From Streptomyces cyaneogriseus subsp. noncyanogenus (GTDB taxonomy: Bacteria; Actinomycetota; Actinomycetes; Streptomycetales; Streptomycetaceae), in the NCBI RefSeq assembly GCF_000931445.1, contig NZ_CP010849.1, positions 4,464,001 through 4,528,000 of the forward strand: DNA of 64,000 nucleotides, given 5' to 3'. The position numbers and the translations under genes were made by a program. The stretch's first letter is position 1. Each line of letters begins with the position of its first letter. The notes under the pieces are model-generated. The model had not been told where the DNA came from. It saw only the letters and a program-made list of their open reading frames with translations, and did no database searches. This document shows, in pieces, positions 42,727 through 53,579 of this stretch.

Positions 42727-43841
42727 TGGGCAGGCACCGCAAGGCGGCGGCGCCGCCCGCGCCCGCCGCCCCGGCCCGCGCCCCGCACCCGCCGGAATCC
42801 CCGGGGTCCCCGGGCCGGGACCGCTACTTCGACGCCCTGCGCGCCGCCGCCCTGGTCCGCGTCGTCACGTACCACACCTTCGGCTGGGCCTGGGCCGGGC
42901 TGGTCTTCCCGTCGATGGGGATCATGTTCGCCCTGGCCGGCACCCTGATGGCGAGGTCGCTGCGGCGCCCCGCGCCCGGGGTGATCCGGCGCAGGCTCCG
43001 GCGCCTGCTGCCGCCGTTGTGGTTCTGGGCCGCCTTCGTGGTCGCCGCCATGCTGGTGCACGGCTGGCGGCCGGGCGGGGAGATCGTCTACTGGATCGTG
43101 CCGCTCGGCGACCCGCCGGGCGAGGCGTGGGCCGAGCAGGCGTGGGAGATCGCCTGGTACCTGCGGACCTATCTGTGGTTCGTCCTGCTCTCCCCGCCGC
43201 TGCTGCGCCTGTTCCGGCGGGCGCCCGGCCCGGTGCTGCTGGGCTCCCTCGCCCCGGTCGCGGTGTTCACGTTCGTCTGGCAGCCGCCGGAGGACCGCTA
43301 CGGCGGCGCCCTGACGGACCTCGCGACATACCTGTTCTGCTGGCTGCTCGGCTTCGCCCACCACGACGGGGTGCTGCGCCGCGCACGGCCCGCCGCCGCC
43401 GTGGCCCTGTCGGCGGCCGCGCTCGCCTGCGGCCTCTGGTACGCCCTGGCGCACCAGGCCGAGTACGGCACCTACGACCTCGACGAGAACCCGCTCGCCC
43501 AGGCCCTGTGGTCGGCCGGTTTCGTGACGCCGCTGCTGTACGCCAAGGCCCGGCGCGGCACGGACCTCGCCGGGCTCGCCCGGGTGCGGTGGCTGGACCG
43601 GCTGGTGACCGTGCTCAACGCGCGGGCCGTGACGGTCTACCTGTGGCACGAGATCGCGCTGATCCTGGCCGTCCCGCTGACCGACCTGCTCTGGCGGGTG
43701 CCCGCCTGCGCGGCGTACCTGCCGCTGGGCAGCCAGTGGTTCCTGTTCGGCGTCTGCTGGCTGCTGCTCGCCGCGCTGGTGCCGCTGTGCGGGTGGGTGG
43801 AGGACCTGGCGGCGCGGCGGAAGCCGAGGCTGCTGCCGTGA
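42726..43841 (+). CDS. acyltransferase family 3 membrane protein
   Basis: A 371-residue protein with about ten membrane helices. The opening RYFDALRAAALVRVVTYHTF contains the conserved His of acyltransferase_3 (OafA-like) proteins, followed by FALAGTLMARSL and RRLRRLLPPLWFW. These enzymes O-acylate exported sugars or lipids. Translationally coupled to the deacetylase-GT2 gene, so it probably decorates the same polymer. Confidence 0.85.
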   Translation: MGRHRKAAAPPAPAAPARAPHPPESPGSPGRDRYFDALRAAALVRVVTYHTFGWAWAGLVFPSMGIMFALAGTLMARSLRRPAPGVIRRRLRRLLPPLWFWAAFVVAAMLVHGWRPGGEIVYWIVPLGDPPGEAWAEQAWEIAWYLRTYLWFVLLSPPLLRLFRRAPGPVLLGSLAPVAVFTFVWQPPEDRYGGALTDLATYLFCWLLGFAHHDGVLRRARPAAAVALSAAALACGLWYALAHQAEYGTYDLDENPLAQALWSAGFVTPLLYAKARRGTDLAGLARVRWLDRLVTVLNARAVTVYLWHEIALILAVPLTDLLWRVPACAAYLPLGSQWFLFGVCWLLLAALVPLCGWVEDLAARRKPRLLP

Positions 43842-43871
43842 CGCCGTACCCCTTGCTGCCACAATGGGCCC

Positions 43872-44567
43872 GTGACCCGCGCTTCCCTGGACAAGCAGCC
43901 GCACGAAGTCGCCTCGATGTTCGACGACGTGGCGGAACGGTACGACCTGACCAACGACGTGCTCTCGCTCGGCCAGGCCCGGCTGTGGCGCAAGGAGGTC
44001 GCCCGGGCCGTCGACGCCCGCCCGGCGCAGAAGGTGCTGGACCTGGCCGCCGGCACGGCGACCTCGTCGCTCCCCTTCGCCCGCACCGGCGCCTACGTCG
44101 TGCCCTGCGACTTCTCCCTCGGCATGCTGCGGGTCGGCAAGCAGCGGCACTCCTGGCTCCCGTTCACGGCCGGCGACGCCACCCGGCTGCCCTTCAAGGA
44201 CGACACCTTCGACGCGGTGACGATCTCCTTCGGGCTGCGCAACGTCCACGACACGGACGCCGCCCTGCGCGAGCTGCACCGGGTGACGCGGCCCGGCGGA
44301 CGCGTCGTCATCTGCGAGTTCTCCCACCCCACCTGGGCTCCGTTCCGCACCGTCTACACCGAGTACCTGATGCGGGCGCTGCCGCCGGTGGCCCGCGCGG
44401 TCTCCTCCAACCCGGACGCCTACGTCTACCTCGCCGAGTCCATCCGCGCCTGGCCCGACCAGCCCGCGCTCGCCGCGCGCCTGCGCGACGCCGGCTGGAC
44501 GAAGGTGGCGTGGCGCAACCTCACCGGCGGCGTGGTGGCGCTGCACCGGGGGTTCAAGGCGGGCTGA
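43872..44567 (+). CDS. menG: demethylmenaquinone methyltransferase
   Basis: A 231-residue UbiE/MenG family SAM methyltransferase. Motif I is [15 protein letters not shown] and the family signatures [20 protein letters not shown] and [17 protein letters not shown] are clear. It methylates demethylmenaquinone in the last common step of menaquinone synthesis (also called mqnG in the futalosine pathway). GTG start at 43872. In bacteria making only menaquinone it does not act on ubiquinone. Confidence 0.93.
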   Translation: MTRASLDKQPHEVASMFDDVAERYDLTNDVLSLGQARLWRKEVARAVDARPAQKVLDLAAGTATSSLPFARTGAYVVPCDFSLGMLRVGKQRHSWLPFTAGDATRLPFKDDTFDAVTISFGLRNVHDTDAALRELHRVTRPGGRVVICEFSHPTWAPFRTVYTEYLMRALPPVARAVSSNPDAYVYLAESIRAWPDQPALAARLRDAGWTKVAWRNLTGGVVALHRGFKAG

Positions 44568-44585
44568 GGACCCCGTGGGGGTCCT
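44567..44585. terminator. terminator after menG
   Basis: AGGACCCC-GTG-GGGGTCCT, an 8-bp perfect stem starting at the last base of the stop codon, between convergent genes. Confidence 0.6.
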
Positions 44586-44607
44586 CCGGCCCCTCGGGCA
44601 CACGGCG

Positions 44608-45111
44608 TCACAGGACGAGCCGGTAGCAGTGCCCCTCCCGCCGGGCGGGCGTCGTGTAGACCTCCGCCAGGCTCATGCCCAGCCGCCGGGTGACCGCGAT
44701 GGAGCGGGTGTTGCGGGCGTCGACCATGGCCACCACGCCCGACACGCCCGCCGCGCGCACCCGCCGCAGCGTCTCCCGGGCCGCCGCCGTGACGTAGCCC
44801 TTGCCCCAGTGGGCCCGCCCCAGCCGCCAGCCGATCTCGATCTCGCCCCTCGGGCCCCACTCCCACGGCCAGGGCTGGGCGCCCGTGAAGCCGATGACGT
44901 CCCCGGCCTCGTCCAGCACGGTCCACAGGCAGAAGCCGCGCTCGGCGTCGTGCCGGCGCTGGCGGGCGGTCAGCTCCTCGTAGACGGACAGTTCGGCGGA
45001 CCTGCCGCCGTGGAACTCCATGACGTCCGGGTGGTCGAACATCCGGTGCCAGGCGACCGCGTCCTCATGGGTGGGGACGCGGAGCCGTACCACGGGGAGA
45101 GCTCGGTTCAC
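44608..45111 (-). CDS. GNAT family acetyltransferase (RimJ/RimL type)
   Basis: A 167-residue protein of the GNAT_3 group: LRVPTHEDAVAWHRMFDHPD at the start, acetyl-CoA loop RLGRAHWGKGYVTAAARETL, and NTRSIAVTRRLGM, as in enzymes modifying N-termini or small molecules. The GTG at 45111 gives the normal length. Divergent from the reductase gene. Substrate unknown. Confidence 0.83.
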   Translation of the reverse strand: MNRALPVVRLRVPTHEDAVAWHRMFDHPDVMEFHGGRSAELSVYEELTARQRRHDAERGFCLWTVLDEAGDVIGFTGAQPWPWEWGPRGEIEIGWRLGRAHWGKGYVTAAARETLRRVRAAGVSGVVAMVDARNTRSIAVTRRLGMSLAEVYTTPARREGHCYRLVL

Positions 45112-45208
45112 GGGGCAGCCCTTCAGCCGGTGATCGGTGACGCTGAATAGACTGCCCATGTCCAGTGCCGGTCGGCACGCAGATTTCGAGTTCTGGGGAG
45201 ATCCCGCC

Positions 45209-46492
45209 GTGACCGAGCCCCTCTCCGACAACACCGCCGATGTGATCGTCGTGGGCGCGGGGCCAGCCGGCTCCACGACCGCGTACCACCTGGCCAGGGC
45301 AGGGCTCGACGTACTGCTGCTGGAGAAGACGGCGTTCCCGCGGGAGAAGGTCTGCGGCGACGGACTCACCCCGCGCGCCGTCAAGCAGCTCGTGGCGATG
45401 GGCATCGACATCTCCGAGGAGGCCGGCTGGCTGCGCAACAAGGGCCTGCGCATCGTCGGCGGCGGCGTCCGCCTCCAGCTCGACTGGCCGGAACTCGCCT
45501 CCTTCCCCGACTACGGACTCGTCCGCAAGCGCGACGACTTCGACGAGCAGCTCGCCCGGCAGGCCCAGAAGGCGGGCGCCCGCCTCCACGAGCGCTGCAA
45601 CGTCGGCGCCCCGATCGTCGACGACCGCACCGGCCGCATCACCGGTGTGCGCGCCAAGCTCGGCGAGGAGAAGCGGGAGGTCACCTTCCACGCGCCGCTG
45701 GTCGTCGCCGCCGACGGCAACTCCACCCGGCTCTCCCTGGCGATGGGCCTGCACCGCCGCGAGGACCGCCCGATGGGCGTCGCGGTCCGCACCTACTTCA
45801 CCTCCCCGCGCCACGACGACGACTACCTGGAGTCCTGGCTGGAGCTGTGGGACCGCCGGGGCCCCCAGGACCGGCTGCTGCCCGGCTACGGCTGGATCTT
45901 CGGCATGGGCGACGGCACCTCCAACGTCGGCCTCGGCGTCCTCAACACCTCCGACTCCTTCAAGGAGCTGGACTGGCGCGAGGTCCTGAAGACGTGGTGC
46001 GCCTCCATGCCCGAGGACTGGGGCTACACCCCGGAGAACATGACCGGCCCGATCCGCGGCGCCGCCCTCCCCATGGCCTTCAACCGCCAGCCCCACTACA
46101 CCCGCGGCCTGCTCCTCGTCGGCGACGCCGGCGGCCTGGTGAACCCCTTCAACGGCGAGGGCATCGCCTACGCCATGGAGTCCGGCCAGATCGCCGCCGA
46201 CGTCATCGTCCAGGCCCACGCGCGCTCGACGCCCGCCCGGCGCGAGGCGGCCCTGGAGCGCTACCCGCGCGTCCTGAAGGACACCTACGGCGGCTACTAC
46301 ACGCTCGGCCGCGCCTTCGTGAAGCTCATCGGCAACCCGAAGGTCATGCAGATCGCGGCCCAGCGCGGCCTCACCCACCCGCTGCTGATGAAGTTCACGC
46401 TCAAGCTCCTCGCCAACCTGACCGACCCGACCGGCGGCGACGCGATGGACCGCATCATCAACGGCCTGACCAAGGTGGCGCCGAAGGCGTGA
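45209..46492 (+). CDS. geranylgeranyl reductase family flavoprotein (MenJ-like)
   Basis: A 427-residue FAD-dependent oxidoreductase. FAD-binding DVIVVGAGPAGSTTAYHLA at the N-terminus, KVCGDGLTPRAVKQL, and LLVGDAGGLVNPFNGEGIAY near residue 310 are the signatures of the geranylgeranyl reductase family. In Mycobacterium MenJ saturates isoprene units of menaquinone, and Streptomyces menaquinones are partly hydrogenated, so with menG two genes away this is the probable menaquinone reductase (inference). The GTG at 45209 with GGGGAG at 45195-45200 is preferred to ATGs at 45137 or 45158. Confidence 0.87.
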   Translation: MTEPLSDNTADVIVVGAGPAGSTTAYHLARAGLDVLLLEKTAFPREKVCGDGLTPRAVKQLVAMGIDISEEAGWLRNKGLRIVGGGVRLQLDWPELASFPDYGLVRKRDDFDEQLARQAQKAGARLHERCNVGAPIVDDRTGRITGVRAKLGEEKREVTFHAPLVVAADGNSTRLSLAMGLHRREDRPMGVAVRTYFTSPRHDDDYLESWLELWDRRGPQDRLLPGYGWIFGMGDGTSNVGLGVLNTSDSFKELDWREVLKTWCASMPEDWGYTPENMTGPIRGAALPMAFNRQPHYTRGLLLVGDAGGLVNPFNGEGIAYAMESGQIAADVIVQAHARSTPARREAALERYPRVLKDTYGGYYTLGRAFVKLIGNPKVMQIAAQRGLTHPLLMKFTLKLLANLTDPTGGDAMDRIINGLTKVAPKA

Positions 46493-46602
46493 CCGGGGCC
46501 CGGCGGGCACCGCGGCCGCCGGGACGGCCGTATCCGGACCCGCGCGGCCCGGATCCGGCCCGACCGGCCGGCGGGCCCGCGCCGGGCTCACCGGGAGAGC
46601 CC

Positions 46603-46638
46603 GAAGGGCCGCACCCCTGGAAGCGGGTGCGGCCCTTC
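46603..46638. terminator. terminator after the reductase gene
   Basis: A 14-bp perfect stem (46603-46616 with 46625-46638, 8-nt loop), 111 bp past the stop codon. Probably bidirectional with the NlpC/P60 gene. Confidence 0.75.
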
Positions 46639-46646
46639 ATACGCAT

Positions 46647-46741
46647 GTGTCCGCGGTGTACGGATGCGTCCGCGGCGTCCGGACGTGTCCGCGGCGTCCG
46701 GACGTGTCCGTAGCGTCCGGACGTGTCCGTAGCGTCCGGAC
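46647..46741. repeat. five tandem 19-bp repeats
   Basis: Unit GTGTCCGTAGCGTCCGGAC; copies at 46647, 46666, 46685, 46704 and 46723, the last two identical and earlier ones with 1-4 changes; a partial sixth runs toward the NlpC/P60 stop codon. Each unit contains the dyad GTCCGNNGNGTCCGGAC in part. Lies between a terminator and the 3' end of the NlpC/P60 gene. Confidence 0.9.
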
Positions 46742-46752
46742 GTGTGCGCGTC

Positions 46753-47625
46753 CTACAGCACGCGCACCGCGCCGCTCGGCGGGTCGTACGACAGCGACTT
46801 GAGGGCGACGCCGGTGGACGGGTTCTGGGCGCCGACGAACATGCCGTCGCCGACGTACACGCCCACGTGGTAGGCGCTGCCCGCGCCGCCCCAGTACAGG
46901 ATGTCGCCCGGCTGGAGGTTGCTCAGCGACACCTGGGTGCCCGCCGTCGACTGGGCCTGCGAGACGCGCGGCAGGTCGATGTTGACCTGGCGGAAGGCGG
47001 CCTGCACCAGGCCGGAGCAGTCCCAGGAGTTCGGGCCGGTGCCGCCGGAGACGTAGGCGTCGCCGACCTGCGCCCGGACGAAGGCGACGACCGCGGCGGC
47101 CGAGCCGGACGCGGTGGAGGTGCTCACGCCGGCGCTCGCACCGACGCTCGCGGAGGCGGAGCCGGAGCCGGAGCCGGAGCCCGATCCGGACTCGGAGGAG
47201 ATCTCCACGGAGGCGCTGAGCGCGGCCCGCTCGGCGTCGCGCGAGGCGCGCTCGGCGGCGGCCTTGCGGGCGGCCTCCTCGGCCTTCCGCTTCTCCTCCG
47301 CGGCCTTCTTCTTGGCCTCGGCGAGGTCCGCCTTGGCCTCCTTGGCGGCCTGGGCGGCGGCCGCGTCGCGCTCGGCCTGCAACTCGTAGTTGGCGGCGGC
47401 CTGCTGGGTGGCGTCCGCGGACTGGGCGATCTGCGCGGCCAGGTCGGCCGTCAGGGTGGGCAGCTCGAGGGTCTGCGTCACCGGCTCGGCCGCGTTGGCC
47501 GAACCGGACGCCCCGGCCACTGCCAGGGTGCTGAGGACGCCACCGGCAACTCCGGCCCGCATGGCGATGGTCGACGCGCTGCGGCGGGGCTTCCGGTGGC
47601 TGCGTATGTGAGCGGTGTGGGACAT
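46753..47625 (-). CDS. secreted NlpC/P60 cell-wall hydrolase
   Basis: A 290-residue protein. Signal sequence to about AGASGSANA, an Ala/Glu/Lys-rich coiled coil (residues about 70-135), a Ser/Gly linker, then an NlpC/P60 domain. The catalytic Cys is in NSWDCSGLVQAAF and the His in SAYHVGVYVGDGMFVG. Such enzymes cut peptidoglycan stem peptides. The ATG at 47625 is chosen; an in-frame ATG at 47655 is possible. No c-di-AMP (ydaO-type) riboswitch is evident upstream, unlike some Streptomyces wall hydrolase genes. Confidence 0.87.
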   Translation of the reverse strand: MSHTAHIRSHRKPRRSASTIAMRAGVAGGVLSTLAVAGASGSANAAEPVTQTLELPTLTADLAAQIAQSADATQQAAANYELQAERDAAAAQAAKEAKADLAEAKKKAAEEKRKAEEAARKAAAERASRDAERAALSASVEISSESGSGSGSGSGSASASVGASAGVSTSTASGSAAAVVAFVRAQVGDAYVSGGTGPNSWDCSGLVQAAFRQVNIDLPRVSQAQSTAGTQVSLSNLQPGDILYWGGAGSAYHVGVYVGDGMFVGAQNPSTGVALKSLSYDPPSGAVRVL

Positions 47626-47996
47626 GAGTACAAGCGGTACCAGGGGCTCCTTCATCCCTTCAAGAAACGTGTCGTCCGCCACAGTTGCCCGTCCGACCCT
47701 CCGAATCCCGGGCGTGTCGGCGTTTATTGACGCTGTAACGGACATTGCGGGCGTGCGTGACCCCCCTGTGATCACGGACTTTCGTCGATACGCCCGAATT
47801 GCCCTTCACCTACCACTGGTTGGGGCAGATGGCCAACCCCCGCTTTCATGGAGCTCTCATGAATGTGGCGGAGGTCACGGAACGATTACCGCCACGGTCG
47901 CGTCGGACGCGCGCGCCCGGACCGGGCGGAGTTCGTGAACGCGTGCACGCGCCCCCGCCCCTCCCCGAGCCCCCCGCAGATGCGTGCAAGGGCCCT

Positions 47997-48051
47997 CTAT
48001 CAAGAGATCAAGTCCAGCGCGAATTTGCATGCACGGGAAGTCTCTTGATAG
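47997..48051. promoter_or_regulatory. widely spaced perfect inverted repeat
   Basis: CTATCAAGAGA (47997-48007) and TCTCTTGATAG (48041-48051), perfect over 11 bp with a 33-nt interval, also containing ATCAAGAGATCAAG as a short direct repeat. Could be a looped operator or an RNA stem. Confidence 0.5.
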
Positions 48052-48084
48052 TGAGACGACTCGCCTGACCAGCGGTGACGAACT

Positions 48085-48099
48085 GATATGTCACATATC
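48085..48099. promoter_or_regulatory. palindrome GATATGTCACATATC
   Basis: Perfect 7+1+7 palindrome in the nuo upstream region, AT-rich against a high-GC background. Candidate operator for an unidentified regulator. Confidence 0.5.
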
Positions 48100-48244
48100 G
48101 TGATTGCTCGGATGCTTCCTGTGTGAAGATCGCCGCTCATCCGACTTCATGATCCTTCGTCAGGTGGTGGAGATCACAAAGCTCATGGGGAACCCCGTGT
48201 CGCAGATCACAGAGTGGCAGGCATAAGATGCGAGGCAGTTGGGC

Positions 48245-48262
48245 TTGTGACCTGCTTCACAT
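48245..48262. promoter_or_regulatory. candidate Rex operator upstream of nuoA
   Basis: TTGTGACCTGCTTCACAT matches the actinobacterial Rex consensus TTGTGAANNNNTTCACAA at most positions (TTGTGA...TTCACA intact apart from the inner A). Rex represses respiratory genes when NADH/NAD+ is low. Position 110 bp before nuoA is appropriate. Confidence 0.65.
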
Positions 48263-48371
48263 GTTCGCGATCTTCGCCGGGGACCAGCGGGGCTCGCGGG
48301 ACTGGAGGGGCGGCTGTGAGCCCGACGCAGAACCGCCACCAGTCAGTGCCGACTGAGAGGAGCGAGGAGCG

Positions 48372-48731
48372 GTGAACGCGTATGCGCCCATCCTCGTACT
48401 GGGAGCCCTCGGGGCAGGCTTTGCGATCTTCTCCGTGGTCATGGCCACGTTGATCGGTCCGAAGCGGTACAACCGGGCCAAGCTCGAGGCCTACGAGTGC
48501 GGTATCGAGCCGACCCCCACGCCGGCCGGCGGCGGGCGCTTCCCGATCAAGTACTACCTGACGGCGATGCTCTTCATCATCTTCGATATCGAGATCGTCT
48601 TCCTCTACCCCTGGGCCGTCAGCTTCGACGCCCTGGGGATTTTCGGGCTCGTGGAGATGCTGCTCTTCGTGCTCACCGTCTTCGTCGCGTACGCGTACGT
48701 ATGGCGGCGCGGCGGCCTGGAATGGGACTGA
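48372..48731 (+). CDS. nuoA: NADH-quinone oxidoreductase subunit A
   Basis: A 119-residue membrane subunit with three transmembrane helices; [12 protein letters not shown] is the conserved loop with its cysteine. GTG start with a strong GAGGAGCGAGGAG upstream. First gene of the complete complex I operon. Confidence 0.95.
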   Translation: MNAYAPILVLGALGAGFAIFSVVMATLIGPKRYNRAKLEAYECGIEPTPTPAGGGRFPIKYYLTAMLFIIFDIEIVFLYPWAVSFDALGIFGLVEMLLFVLTVFVAYAYVWRRGGLEWD

Positions 48732-48744
48732 GGGGCCTTTAGTC

Positions 48745-49295
<551 letters not shown>

Positions 49296-49299
<4 letters not shown>

Positions 49300-50038
49300 G
49301 CGACGCGCACCAGGACGCCGACGGCGTCAACCCCGAGAAGGCGCTCTCCGCCGACAACCTCCCCGGCCAGCGCGGCCAGGGCGGCGAGGAGATCCGCGTC
49401 CAGCGCGGCATGTTCGGCGCGAACAACGGCGGCGACACCTCCGGCTACGGGGGCCTGGTCCGCTCGGTCCGACTCCCGGGACCGGCGAGCAGGCCGTACG
49501 GCGGCTGGTTCGACGAGGTCGCCGACGAGCTGGAGGGCGCGCTGGAGGAGCAGGGCCTGCTGCCCGGCAACGCCATCGAGAAGACGGTCGTCGACCGCGG
49601 CGAGCTGACCTTCCACATCGAGCGCGAGCACCTGGTCCGCGTCGCCCGCACCCTGCGCGACGACCCGGCCCTGCGCTTCGAGCTGTGCACCGGCGTCAGC
49701 GGCGTCCACTACCCCAACGACAAGGGGCGCGAGCTGCACGCCGTCTACCACCTGCGCTCGATCACCCACAACCGGGTGATCCGCCTGGAGGTGAGCTGCC
49801 CGGACGGCGACCCGCACATCCCGTCGCTGTTCTCCGTCTACCCGACCAACGACTGGCACGAGCGCGAGACCTACGACTTCTTCGGGATCGTCTTCGACGG
49901 TCACCCCGCCCTGACGCGGATCATGATGCCGGACGACTGGCAGGGCCATCCGCAGCGCAAGGACTACCCCCTCGGCGGCATCCCCGTCGAGTACAAGGGC
50001 GCCCAGATCCCGGCTCCGGACCAGCGGAGGTCGTACTC

Positions 50039-50042
<4 letters not shown>
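49296..50042 (+). CDS. nuoC: NADH-quinone oxidoreductase subunit C
   Basis: A 248-residue 30-kDa subunit. The signature [20 protein letters not shown] and RKDYPLGG near the end are diagnostic. The first 65 residues are an extra hydrophilic Gly/Asp-rich extension seen in streptomycetes. ATG at 49296 overlaps the nuoB stop; 3' end overlaps nuoD. Confidence 0.95.
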
Positions 50043-51369
<1,327 letters not shown>

Positions 51370-51373
<4 letters not shown>

Positions 51374-52229
51374 CCACCAGTTCCTCGGAGCGGGGCGTCA
51401 GCCTGGGCATGCCCGAACTGCCCGCGCCCGAATACCCGGACGACGTCCGCGCCCGGCTGGAGGCCGACGCGCGCGAGATCATCGCCCGCTACCCGGACTC
51501 CCGCTCCGCCCTGCTGCCGCTGCTGCACCTGGTGCAGTCGGAGGAGGGCCACGTCACGCGCACCGGCATGCGGTTCTGCGCGGACATGCTCGGCCTGACC
51601 ACGGCCGAGGTGACCGCCGTCGCCACCTTCTACACCATGTACCGGCGCCGGCCCAGCGGCGACTACCAGGTCGGCGTCTGCACCAACACCCTGTGCGCCG
51701 TCATGGGCGGCGACGCCATCTTCGAGGAGCTCCAGGAGCACCTGGGCGTCGGCAACGGCGAGACCACCGACGACGGCAAGGTCACCCTGGAGCACATCGA
51801 GTGCAACGCGGCCTGCGACTACGCGCCGGTCGTGATGGTCAACTGGGAGTTCTTCGACAACCAGACCCCGGACAGCGCCCGGCGGCTCGTCGACGACCTG
51901 CGCGCGGGACGGCCGGTCACGCCGACGCGCGGAGCGCCGCTGTGCACCTTCAAGGAGACGGCGCGGATCCTGGCCGGCTTCCCCGACGAGCGGGCGGGCG
52001 CCGTCGAGGCGGGCGGAAGCGCCGGACCCGCCTCCCTCGTCGGCCTGAAGCTGGCCAAGGGCGAGAGCGCTCCCGCGCGCGTCGTGCACCCGCGCGGCGC
52101 GGCCTCCGAGGGCGCGCCGCCGCACGAGCCGTCCCCGGCCGAGCACCTGAGCTCGCACGACGCGCCCCAGGACACCTCGGCCTCCGACCCCGCGCACCCC
52201 GCCGGGCCCACCGCCGAGGAGGGGGAGTG

Positions 52230-52230
<1 letters not shown>
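51370..52230 (+). CDS. nuoE: NADH-quinone oxidoreductase subunit E
   Basis: A 286-residue subunit with a thioredoxin-like [2Fe-2S] domain: ligands in [11 protein letters not shown] and [10 protein letters not shown]. The last 85 residues are a Pro/Ala/Glu-rich tail absent from enterobacterial NuoE, which is about 166 residues. GTG start overlapping nuoD. Confidence 0.95.

Positions 52231-53575
<1,345 letters not shown>

Positions 53576-53579
<4 letters not shown>

Larger units (their letters stand above)
47626..48371. other. 746-bp regulatory region between the NlpC/P60 gene and nuoA
   Basis: Lower GC than surroundings and no convincing gene. It holds an 11-bp inverted repeat with wide spacing (47997-48051), a 15-bp palindrome (48085-48099) and a Rex-like operator (48245-48262). 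It must contain promoters for both divergent units. Confidence 0.7.

Noticed and set aside
46647-46741. Possible CRISPR array
   Set aside because: Repeats are contiguous with no spacers and no cas genes are present.
47626-47950. c-di-AMP (ydaO-type) riboswitch ahead of the NlpC/P60 gene
   Set aside because: Looked for because such switches precede many actinobacterial wall hydrolase genes; the conserved core elements are not recognisable here.
47799-48068. Small open frames in the gap before nuoA
   Set aside because: Overlapping frames without codon bias or ribosome binding sites in a region full of regulatory symmetry.
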